A DNA stretch of 52,660 bases from contig CAZVYN010000021.1 in assembly GCA_964631125.1 (NCBI GenBank), forward strand, positions 1-52,660, given 5' to 3'. This stretch comes from CAZVYN01 sp964631125. GTDB lineage: Bacteria > Eisenbacteria > RBG-16-71-46 > CAIMUX01. Positions 17,724 to 25,261 of this stretch are shown piece after piece. Made by a program: the position numbers and the translations under genes. Within the stretch, counting starts at the first letter, position 1. Every line of letters starts with the position of its first letter. The notes beneath the pieces are model-generated. The model saw nothing but the letters and a program-made list of their open reading frames with translations. It searched no databases and had not been told where the DNA came from.

Positions 17724-19052
17724 CTAGAGTGGGGCCAGCCACGCCACCAGTTGCATGGCCCGGGGGCTGAGCGACTCCGCCCGTGTTCGCTGACGGGAGG
17801 CGACGGCAGGCGAGGAGCCCAGGATGACCGCGGCGGTGGCGTGGGTCTCGGGCGTGCTCCACCGGGTGGCGAGCACCGATTCGATCTCGCGACGCGCGTC
17901 GGCGCTGCGACCGACTCGCCAGTACGCCTGCGCGAGCAGGGTCCGCGCCTCGCCGCCGGGCCTGAGATCGCGATTTCGCTCGGCGAGCTGCACGATGCGC
18001 GCGCGGTCTGGGGAGAATCGCAAGATATGGCGCAGCCCATGTCCGATCGCCGCCTCGGGGAAGCGCGTCATCCGCGCCTCATGAAGTCGAGCGGCGCGTT
18101 CGACCCAGCGAACGGCGGCGGCAGCCTCGCCCGCGTCGCCTGATTCGCGCAGCAAGACCGCGAGCGCATCCATCATCTCCGGATGATTCGTGCGATTGGC
18201 CAACTCTTCGTAGGCGAACAAAGCAGCCGTCCGATCCCCTCGTAACGCCGAGAGCCGCGCCTGTCGTTCATAGATGAACCACCATCCGGGGAAGCGATCC
18301 TGCGCCGACGCGTACAGCTCGGCGGCTGAGTCGAAGTGACCGCGCTCGGTCGCGAGGTCGCCTTGCTGCGCCGCCAACCAGGCGAGGAACTGCGAACTGC
18401 AGCCCGAGCAGCCGCGGGCCGCCTCGTCCCAGAGCGCGGCCGAAGAGTCTTGGAGCCCGAGTCCCCACACCAACGAAGCGACGCGAGCGATATCGCCGGG
18501 GTCTCGTCCGTTCGCGAGGAGCGCGTCGAATCGCGTCTGCGCCTTCGCGTACTCGCCGCTCAATGCCGCCGATTCTGCCCGCAACGCGAGTATTCCGTGC
18601 GCGACGTCGGGCAGGACGACGATCGCGCGCTCCTCGGCTCGCAAGTCGGCCTCCATGCGATCGAGGCGGTGAAGGGAGAAGTGGAGCTGCGCCCGCGCCA
18701 GGAACGGCCCAGCGCCCTTCGGCGCGACGAGGAAAGCGCGCGCATAGAGCGATTCCGCGCGCGCGAAGTCGGAGTAGTCGCCGGTCAGATGTGCGCGATT
18801 GACGAAGGCCCCGGCCAGCGACTCCAACGGAGTCCAAGAGACCGGGTCTTCGCTCACACGCTGCTGATGCAGATCGATCGCGCGTGCGAGCGACTCCAGC
18901 GTTTCGGAGTAGCCGGCCCCGTCGGCGAAGCGAACGTCGTGGACGCCGTGTGCTGTCGCGTCTTCGGCCAGCAGGCCGAGGACGCTCAGCCCAAGAAGCA
19001 CCGAGGCGCCGAACCTGGCCGTCCCTGGCTCTCTCGATGCAGGAATCCGCAT
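17724..19052 (-). CDS. Exported TPR-repeat protein
   Basis: 442 aa from the ATG at 19052, preceded by GAGAGGGGAG. An N-terminal hydrophobic segment (FGASVLLGLSVLGLLAEDATAHG) is a signal peptide. The remainder is helical repeats of TPR type: ALARAIDLHQQ-like start, FARAESLYARAFLVAPKGAGPFLARAQLHF, AKAQTRFDALLANG, HFDSAAELYASAQDRFP, and a closing LAQAYWRVGRSADARREIESVL. No catalytic domain. TPR proteins of this kind scaffold periplasmic complexes; the partner cannot be inferred. The open frame upstream of 19052 is Arg-rich shadow sequence. Confidence 0.82.
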   Translation of the reverse strand: MRIPASREPGTARFGASVLLGLSVLGLLAEDATAHGVHDVRFADGAGYSETLESLARAIDLHQQRVSEDPVSWTPLESLAGAFVNRAHLTGDYSDFARAESLYARAFLVAPKGAGPFLARAQLHFSLHRLDRMEADLRAEERAIVVLPDVAHGILALRAESAALSGEYAKAQTRFDALLANGRDPGDIARVASLVWGLGLQDSSAALWDEAARGCSGCSSQFLAWLAAQQGDLATERGHFDSAAELYASAQDRFPGWWFIYERQARLSALRGDRTAALFAYEELANRTNHPEMMDALAVLLRESGDAGEAAAAVRWVERAARLHEARMTRFPEAAIGHGLRHILRFSPDRARIVQLAERNRDLRPGGEARTLLAQAYWRVGRSADARREIESVLATRWSTPETHATAAVILGSSPAVASRQRTRAESLSPRAMQLVAWLAPL

Positions 19053-19095
19053 CTCCCCTCTCTCTCGACCGCTTCCGTCCTCCGCAACAAAATGA

Positions 19096-19129
19096 AGACC
19101 GCCTCGAGGGCTCATCCCCGAGGCGGTCT
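19096..19129 (-). terminator. Rho-independent-type terminator after the DUF4331 gene pair
   Basis: Arms AGACCGCCTCG (19096-19106) and CGAGGCGGTCT (19119-19129) pair fully, extended by GGG/CCC inside with a bulged A. Read on the minus strand, the stem is followed by a T-rich run (TCATTTTG). It lies 24 bp past the stop of the DUF4331 gene at 19153 and separates that pair from the TPR gene. Confidence 0.75.
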
Positions 19130-19152
19130 CGATCGAACGCACCGAACTCCGC

Positions 19153-19752
19153 CTAGCTGTTGGGAGCGGCGAGATACGGGAACGTCTGCAGGAACGTCCG
19201 GTCGTTGGACGCCGGGTTGACCGGCACACTCGCGAGCGTCGTGACCGAATGGGCATCGAGATCGAGCAAGATCACCGCGAGCGTGATGTCGATGACCTGA
19301 TCCGGAAGCATGCGACCGTTCGGGAAACCGGCGTTGGCGTTCGTGTTGATCGTCAACACATCCGGAATCACGAGCGGCGCTGCCTGCGCGATGCAGTCGC
19401 CCACCGCGCACGGCGTGAGGCCGAGACCCGCCAAGTCGTCATCGAGGGCGGTGTGCAACCCCGTGACCTTGGCCGTGATCTCCGCCGCCCAAGGCGTGCC
19501 CGTGACGTCGTCGATCGGATCGTCCTGGTTGTACAACGCCTTGCTGTCGATCACCACGGTGGCGATGGCCGGCATGCCCATCCTGTCGATCCGCACATAG
19601 GCGGTCGGCGCGGAGGTCTCGAAGACGAAGTCACCCGGCACAATCGGATCCGGACCTTTGTCGTCATCGCCGCACGCGACCGCGAAGAGTGGAAGCGCCA
19701 GGGCGCAGGCGAGGAACAGACCGCGCGAGAACTGCTTTGCATTCGTAGTCAT
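19153..19752 (-). CDS. DUF4331-like lipoprotein, C-terminal half of the family
   Basis: 199 aa with a lipoprotein signal (LPLFAVACGDDD, Cys27). The sequence MGMPAIATVVIDSKALYNQDDP, and later INTNANAGFPNGRMLPDQVIDITLAVI, is that of the second half of DUF4331 proteins. The first half is encoded separately just upstream (19769-20410) with its own signal peptide. An AAGGAGAG site precedes the ATG. Exported to the periplasm or outer surface; function unknown. A strong terminator follows. Confidence 0.8.
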   Translation of the reverse strand: MTTNAKQFSRGLFLACALALPLFAVACGDDDKGPDPIVPGDFVFETSAPTAYVRIDRMGMPAIATVVIDSKALYNQDDPIDDVTGTPWAAEITAKVTGLHTALDDDLAGLGLTPCAVGDCIAQAAPLVIPDVLTINTNANAGFPNGRMLPDQVIDITLAVILLDLDAHSVTTLASVPVNPASNDRTFLQTFPYLAAPNS

Positions 19753-19768
19753 GATTTCTCTCCTTCCC

Positions 19769-20410
19769 TTACTTCCGGCCCGTCGAGGCCCAGACCTTGA
19801 GTTTCGTGCCGGTATTCATGGCGGCGAGATCGCATTCGAGGACGATCGCCATCACGTTCTGCTCGGCGAAAGAGTCGCGCGTGTTGGAGAAGGAGAGGGT
19901 CCCTGACTGGAGCGTCGAGCGGAATCCCTCCAGGTCGAAGAAGAACGGATCGTCGAAGAGGCCGGCGCGAACCTTCAGCTTCGGGTTGCCGGCCACGGTG
20001 ACCGTCTCGTTGACCTTGCCGACGACCGCGGCGGTCGTGCCCGGCATGTTCTGCACCTGGAGGCCCCAGTCGCCGACGTTGTTCTGTCCGAAGCGGATGT
20101 AGATGTTTCGCTCGGGCGTGTCATCGCCCGTCGTGTCGACGTGCAGGGTGTAGAGGACATCCTTGTCGTAGATCGGGCTGGTCCGCTTGGCGACATCGGG
20201 AGCGGCGCCGCCGGCGAACGTGATCACTGCCGTGAACGTGCCGAAGGTCGTGTTGTGCCACGCATAGACGTCGTCGATGTCGGCGGCCGGGTCGTTTGTC
20301 GCGGTGGTGTACTCACGGTGATCGGCGGCCGGCGCGACACCGGCGACCGTTGCGATCAGGCCCAATGCGACGAGCGCACCGAACCCGCTCGCGGCTGCTC
20401 TGCTGCTCAT
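19769..20410 (-). CDS. DUF4331-like exported protein, N-terminal half of the family
   Basis: 213 aa from the ATG at 20410, with GAGGAGG upstream. A cleavable signal peptide ends near VAGVAPAADH. The start of the mature part (ADHREYTTATNDPAADIDDVYAW), the FTAVITFAGGAAP strand and DSFAEQNVMAIVLECDL match the first half of DUF4331, where the ADHR-DPAADI motif is characteristic. The second half follows 16 bp downstream as a separate gene, so the usual single polypeptide appears split into two exported subunits. Confidence 0.82.
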   Translation of the reverse strand: MSSRAAASGFGALVALGLIATVAGVAPAADHREYTTATNDPAADIDDVYAWHNTTFGTFTAVITFAGGAAPDVAKRTSPIYDKDVLYTLHVDTTGDDTPERNIYIRFGQNNVGDWGLQVQNMPGTTAAVVGKVNETVTVAGNPKLKVRAGLFDDPFFFDLEGFRSTLQSGTLSFSNTRDSFAEQNVMAIVLECDLAAMNTGTKLKVWASTGRK

Positions 20411-20585
20411 GGATCCTCCTCGAGGCATGCGGCCTCGGCTTTCTGTTCCGTCTGCCGGTAGCGGTGGTGGGGGGCGCCCCGGCAATCGTCGGTCCCGACC
20501 GAGAGAACCCTACTTATGTCTCAGTCGATTCCTTGGACCTTGTGAACGCGCAGCTTACAACGTCCCGACGCCGCGAAGCGAGGAG

Positions 20586-22421
20586 TCATCCGGACCGGCG
20601 GAAGACGCGAAGTGAGTAACCGGCCCGCTCGAACTCCGTCTCGCTCTGCAATTCGAACCGAGAGTCCTGCTCCAGTCTCGCTTCGACCGGCGCCAGCCAA
20701 CGGGATTCCGCGCGAAATCCGGCGCTGAAGACAGGCGCACCCGCCAGGCCGAGCAACAAGATCGTCTCGGTCTCCTCATCACGCGCCAGCTCGTCCAAGA
20801 ACCGACCGGGGTCTCCGAGACGCGCGCGTCGATTCGGTCCGCGCGCGATCCTCCGCGCGTCGATACCGGGTTCTTCGATCCGCGCATGCCATTCGACCAG
20901 ATTCGGGCTCAGTCCGTCCCAGAGTCCGAGGAGCACCGTGCCGTTCGAGGAGCGAGCGGTCCGGTGGATGAGGTCCAGCACCGGCCGCACGTCCGGCGAG
21001 ATCGTGAAGCGCTCGAGCGAATCGCGGGAACGTGCGACGTCGACACGCGTCGGTTGCAGCAGCACCAAGCAACCGAGGGCGATCGCGGCCAGCGTGTAAG
21101 TGTGACGAGGTCGCTCGAACTCGCCTGTCGCTCTGGCCAAGAGCGCGATCACCACGCGCGAGAAGGAGAGCCAGATCAACGGCGTCACGACGAGGAGGAA
21201 GCGCGTCTCTTTCAGACGATGCGCGGCAGTGGCGACGAAAGCGACCGTCAACGCCAACGTGAGCAGTCGTTCTCGCGGCGGCTGGCGGCGGATCCAGAAG
21301 ACCGGAAGCAGCGCGACAACGAGAATCAACAGCCCCGAGAATGGCGACGACGCGTACTGCGCCATGAACTCGCGCGGATAGAGCAGGAGGTTCTCCAGCA
21401 GCGACCGCTCCGCCGGCCGGTTCTGCACGAAGTTGAAGAAGGCGGACGTATGCGGCGGCAGCAGCAGCCACGCCGCCATCGGGAGGAGCACCCACGTCGC
21501 CATGAATCGATGACGCGGAGCGAGCGAATCGAGCCATGCACGCACTCGCGCGATGTTCCACCGCGGCCTCAGCAGAAATCGGACCAGCAGAATCGCCGCG
21601 AGGATCGAGGCCGGGTTTCCGAGCTTGCGCACGCTGATGTGCGCGCCGCCGAGCTCCCAGATCCATCCGCCGGTCGCGACGATCGCGCCGAGAAACCCGA
21701 GATAGACGCCGAGAAAGACAAGGAACGCCCGACTTCGCGTGGGCATCCGCCGCCACCGACTCGGAACTTCGCCCCACGCGCGCCAGGCCGCGGACTCCCA
21801 GATCTCGTAGACCGCGACCGCCGCGATCCAGAGGATTCCGAAGTTGTACTTACAGAAGAACAGCAGCAGCGTGGCCGCTCCCGCCAGGCGCAGATCTCGA
21901 GCGCGCCGCGTATCGAGGTAGCGCGCGTAGGCCGCGAAGGCGAGCAGGTTCAGCAGGGCGCCAGGCAGCTCCAGCATCACGATCGTTCCGTAGTGCTGCA
22001 GGAACGGACTGGCGGAGAGCAACGCCGCGCTCAGGAGTCCGACGAGGATCCCTCGTTTTCCACCGAGAGACGCGCCGGCCAGAAACGCCGCCACGAGACA
22101 GGCCCCGAAGACGCCGCTCATCAGCGCGCGGGCGACACCGGGCGCCGATCCGAACCAGAGAAACGCCGGCAGCTCGATCAGCGGATAGGCCGGTGGCCAA
22201 TAGGCCATCCCCCAGAGATCGCTGATGAACCGCAGCGGGTCGAGCGTCCGCACGGCGTCCGCCAGGCGAACTCCGTCAAGCCCGTGTCGCGCCTCGTCCC
22301 ACCGTGGAAGTCGATCGCTGCCGCCCCCGACCGACGCCAGGAGTCGGGTGAACGCCACGGCGGCCGCGAGGACGGCGGCGAGAGGAGCAAGGTGCGTCGC
22401 GCGCCGGAGGAGAGGGAGCAT
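20586..22421 (-). CDS. Glycosyltransferase family 39-like integral membrane protein
   Basis: 611 aa with about 11-12 predicted membrane helices through residue 450, followed by a soluble C-terminal domain of about 150 residues. The first periplasmic loop carries WDEARHG (41-47), the acidic motif of PMT/ArnT-type GT-C enzymes that use lipid-linked sugar donors, and FISDLWGMAYWPPAYPL matches the conserved loop. Likely transfers a sugar to lipid or protein in the cell envelope; acceptor unknown. The 175 bp between it and the DUF4331 gene shows no feature. Confidence 0.83.
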   Translation of the reverse strand: MLPLLRRATHLAPLAAVLAAAVAFTRLLASVGGGSDRLPRWDEARHGLDGVRLADAVRTLDPLRFISDLWGMAYWPPAYPLIELPAFLWFGSAPGVARALMSGVFGACLVAAFLAGASLGGKRGILVGLLSAALLSASPFLQHYGTIVMLELPGALLNLLAFAAYARYLDTRRARDLRLAGAATLLLFFCKYNFGILWIAAVAVYEIWESAAWRAWGEVPSRWRRMPTRSRAFLVFLGVYLGFLGAIVATGGWIWELGGAHISVRKLGNPASILAAILLVRFLLRPRWNIARVRAWLDSLAPRHRFMATWVLLPMAAWLLLPPHTSAFFNFVQNRPAERSLLENLLLYPREFMAQYASSPFSGLLILVVALLPVFWIRRQPPRERLLTLALTVAFVATAAHRLKETRFLLVVTPLIWLSFSRVVIALLARATGEFERPRHTYTLAAIALGCLVLLQPTRVDVARSRDSLERFTISPDVRPVLDLIHRTARSSNGTVLLGLWDGLSPNLVEWHARIEEPGIDARRIARGPNRRARLGDPGRFLDELARDEETETILLLGLAGAPVFSAGFRAESRWLAPVEARLEQDSRFELQSETEFERAGYSLRVFRRSG

Positions 22422-22467
22422 CGGCCCCAGAAACTACCGCTCCGGGGGCCCGGCCGCTACCCGGCCG

Positions 22468-23202
22468 CTACTCGGCCGCGAACATCACCTTGATGGTGCC
22501 CCAACTCCTTACGTCCGCTGAGGTTGCCTGGTCAGGCGAGACACCCTCGGCCCCCGCCATGCCGGCTTGGCCGAACCCGGCCACCGCGGTCGAGGCGGCG
22601 GGGGTGGCGGCATCCGTGAAAACAGTCGGGACCGTGGGATGCGCCGTGACCCGGACCGACGCGGGCGCGTAAGCGTAGACCAGCATCCAGGCGACCTCGG
22701 TCACCGGCGCGGTCCGCGGGGTCGACCAGCCCAGGATCGTCCCCGAGTTGGAGCCGGGCCAGCCGGGGGTCGACGCCTCGGAGAGCGAGCTCGAGCCGTA
22801 CTCGGCGATAAAAAGGTCTCCCTGGTCGTAATGGAGTCCGAAGGCCACTTCCTTCCAGCTCACGCAGGCGCCCTGCGGAAAGGCCGCGAGCACGAAGAGG
22901 ATGTCCGGATCGCCCGCCCTGCCCGGCGAAGTGGGCTCGACGTCAACCCCGTAACTGCAAGGTGCATCGTAAGAAAGACAGTCTCCCGAGAGCGCCTCGA
23001 AGCAGGCGACGCCCGAGCGTCCGTTCCAGTTGGTGACGTCGGCCGAGTAGGTCAGCGAGGGATTGAAATGGGTGAGCAAGAGCCCGCCCTCGTTCTCCCC
23101 GCGGGCCGGGAGCGCGCAGACGATCGCACAGGCGGTAGCGGCGATGATCGCGCGGGACGTCGGGATGGTGTAGACAGACAAGAGCGACTGACCGAACTGC
23201 AT
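22468..23202 (-). CDS. Secreted protein of unknown function with C-terminal SWG motif
   Basis: 244 aa. AGGAGG stands just before the ATG at 23202. A signal peptide (IIAATACAIVCALPARG) is followed by a mature region rich in aromatic and Gly residues with four Cys (GVACFEALSGDCLSYDAPC and QGACVSW), and the beta-rich segment WMLVYAYAPASVRVTAHPTVPTVF. I do not recognise a family, but the middle (ILFVLAAFPQGACVSWKEVAFGLHYD) resembles exported proteins of uncultured bacteria. It ends SWGTIKVMFAAE, a variant of the C-terminal motif seen in the proteins at 6323 and 44522. Probably extracellular. Confidence 0.75.
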   Translation of the reverse strand: MQFGQSLLSVYTIPTSRAIIAATACAIVCALPARGENEGGLLLTHFNPSLTYSADVTNWNGRSGVACFEALSGDCLSYDAPCSYGVDVEPTSPGRAGDPDILFVLAAFPQGACVSWKEVAFGLHYDQGDLFIAEYGSSSLSEASTPGWPGSNSGTILGWSTPRTAPVTEVAWMLVYAYAPASVRVTAHPTVPTVFTDAATPAASTAVAGFGQAGMAGAEGVSPDQATSADVRSWGTIKVMFAAE

Positions 23203-23363
23203 GGATCCTCCTGGATTGGGGGGCCGAGACCCCTGATTCGGGGCTGGGCCAAGACTTCCTTCATCCTGGAGATCGGCGTCGGAAGAGGAAGAGTTGAGCG
23301 CGGGGTTTACCCGGACGTCCGCCTCCTACATTGTCTCGGCCGGCCACAGACCAGGAGAACCCT

Positions 23364-24851
23364 TTGAAGACGACGACCCGCCGTGCTGCGTCACCTCCCA
23401 CGAAGTCCGTCCCTCGGATGGCCGCGCGAGCTGCCGCCGATCGGAAGGACTCTCCACCCGAGTTCGACGATCCGTTCGATCCCAGGCGTGACATCGTCCG
23501 CGACGAGCACATCCGTGGCGTCAGGCCCGAATTCGAGGCGACGCTGCGACGCTTGGTCGAGATCCCGACGGTGAGCAGCGATCCCGACCGCAAGGCCGAT
23601 ATCGCGCGAGGCGCCCGCGCCGCGGCGGAGTTGATCGAGTGGGGCGGCGGCCGCGCTCGCATCGTCTCGACGATGGGCAATCCGGTCGTGGTCGGTGAGT
23701 TCGTCGCCAATCAACGCGCCCCCTGGCTCACGATCTACAACCACCTCGACGTGCAGCCGGCCGATCGCGAGAAAGAAGGTTGGACGCACGAGCCGTTCAC
23801 TTTTGTCATCGACGGCGATCGTTACTTGGGACGCGGCTCCACCGACGACAAAGGCCCCGCGCTGACCGCGTTCTTCGCGGCGCGACGCGCGCAGCAAGAA
23901 GGCATCCAACTCAACATCCGCTTCCTCTGGGAAATGGAGGAAGAGATCGGCAGTCCCAACTTCGAGACGTTCCTCAAGTCGGAGAAGATGGCGATGCCGA
24001 GCCAGTCGATCCTGGTCTCCGACACCGTCTGGGTCTCGCGCGACCGTCCGGCGCTGTCGTATGGACTGCGCGGGCTGCTCGGCATGCTGTTCCGTCTGCG
24101 GACCGGGACGAAGGACGTTCACTCGGGCCTGACCGGCGGCGCGGCGCGCAACCCGTTCGTCGAATTGTCGGAAGTGATCGCGAAGTGCATCGACGGGAAA
24201 ACCGGCAAGATCCGTATCCCCGACATCTACGACGACGTGCGGCCCCTCTTGAAGCCGGAGCTCGACAACTTCCTGGCCAGCGGGTTCAAGGTGGCGCAGT
24301 TCCAGAAGGATCACGGGCTCAAGTCGCTGCGTTCCCGCGACAACGCGACGGTGCTGAAGAGCATCTGGACCCAGCCGACCTTCGAGGTGCATGGCTGGGG
24401 CGGCGGTTACACGGGCCCCGGCATCAAGACGATCGTGCCGCCGTTCGCCGAAGCGAAGATCAGCATGCGGCTCGTACCGGATCAGGATCCGAAGAAGATC
24501 CTGAAGTTGGTGCGCGACTTCGTTCGTTCGGTCAATCCGGACGTCGAGGTGGTGCACCTCGACACGCTCGAGCCGTTCCTCGGCGAACCGACGGGACCGT
24601 TCGCGGAAGCGGCGAAGACGTCGTTGCGCCGCGCGGTGGGGAAGACGCCGGTCTTCGTGCGCGAAGGCGGATCGATCGGAGCGGTCCTCACCATGCAGCG
24701 GCACCTCAAGGCGCCGATCCTCTTCATGGGGCTTTCGCTGCCCGAGCATGGGTATCACGCGCCGAACGAACATTACGATTGGGGCCAGGCCTCGCGCGGG
24801 ATGAAGGCGTTCCTGAACTACTTCGACCATCTCGCCGCGATGCCGCGCTGA
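23364..24851 (+). CDS. M20 family metallopeptidase (dipeptidase/carboxypeptidase type)
   Basis: 495 aa from the TTG at 23364, chosen for the AGGAG at about 23353; a TTG at 23331 is the alternative. Catalytic elements: YNHLDVQP (His and Asp at about 127 and 129), GRGSTDDKGP (bridging metal Asp), WEMEEEIGSP (general base and metal Glu), and a C-terminal LPEHGYHAPNEHYDW with the last His ligand. The dimerisation domain contains TGTKDVHSGLTGG. Hydrolyses peptide or acyl-amino acid bonds in the cytoplasm with two zinc ions. A basic, probably flexible tail of about 35 residues precedes the domain. Followed after 17 bp by a small membrane protein gene. Confidence 0.9.
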   Translation: MKTTTRRAASPPTKSVPRMAARAAADRKDSPPEFDDPFDPRRDIVRDEHIRGVRPEFEATLRRLVEIPTVSSDPDRKADIARGARAAAELIEWGGGRARIVSTMGNPVVVGEFVANQRAPWLTIYNHLDVQPADREKEGWTHEPFTFVIDGDRYLGRGSTDDKGPALTAFFAARRAQQEGIQLNIRFLWEMEEEIGSPNFETFLKSEKMAMPSQSILVSDTVWVSRDRPALSYGLRGLLGMLFRLRTGTKDVHSGLTGGAARNPFVELSEVIAKCIDGKTGKIRIPDIYDDVRPLLKPELDNFLASGFKVAQFQKDHGLKSLRSRDNATVLKSIWTQPTFEVHGWGGGYTGPGIKTIVPPFAEAKISMRLVPDQDPKKILKLVRDFVRSVNPDVEVVHLDTLEPFLGEPTGPFAEAAKTSLRRAVGKTPVFVREGGSIGAVLTMQRHLKAPILFMGLSLPEHGYHAPNEHYDWGQASRGMKAFLNYFDHLAAMPR

Positions 24852-24868
24852 GTCGGTCGAACTCCCTC

Positions 24869-25258
24869 GTGCGCGGCGTGCTGCGGCGGATCTCTCCGGG
24901 GTCCGCGTCTCGAATCATGTTCTTCCTGACCTGGTGGGTCGGGATGTTGATGGTGCTCGTGCTCGCGGGCCTGTACGCGCTCGCCCTCGTGGTCGTCCCC
25001 GAGCTCGCCGCCTCCGCCGCGCCCGAGTTGCACCGCTTCGGGGCGCCGTTGGGGGTGCTGGTCGTCGGGGTGGTCGGTTTCCTGACGGCGGTCTTCAACG
25101 CGCTGGTCTACGCGCTCTTCGCCGCGATCGGTGCCCGCGTCTACAACGGGCTGGCCGGCGTGATCGGTGGATTCGAGGTCGAGTTCGAGGCGATTCCGCC
25201 CCCCGCGGATTCGTCCGATTCTGGACGAAACTCGCCGCCTCCTCCGGCCGAAACCTAG
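24869..25258 (+). CDS. Small two-helix membrane protein, DUF3566-like
   Basis: 129 aa if started at the GTG at 24869; an ATG at 24917 is possible but would cut the RRISPGSASRI segment that precedes the first helix in DUF3566-type proteins. Two membrane segments (WWVGMLMVLVLAGLYALALVV and LGVLVVGVVGFLTAVFNALVYALF) flank a short loop, then YNGLAGVIGGFEVEFE and a Pro/Ser-rich tail. Function unknown. It sits 3 bp ahead of a cytosolic TPR histidine kinase and 17 bp after the M20 peptidase, so all three are likely one operon. Confidence 0.72.
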   Translation: MRGVLRRISPGSASRIMFFLTWWVGMLMVLVLAGLYALALVVVPELAASAAPELHRFGAPLGVLVVGVVGFLTAVFNALVYALFAAIGARVYNGLAGVIGGFEVEFEAIPPPADSSDSGRNSPPPPAET

Positions 25259-25261
25259 AGC

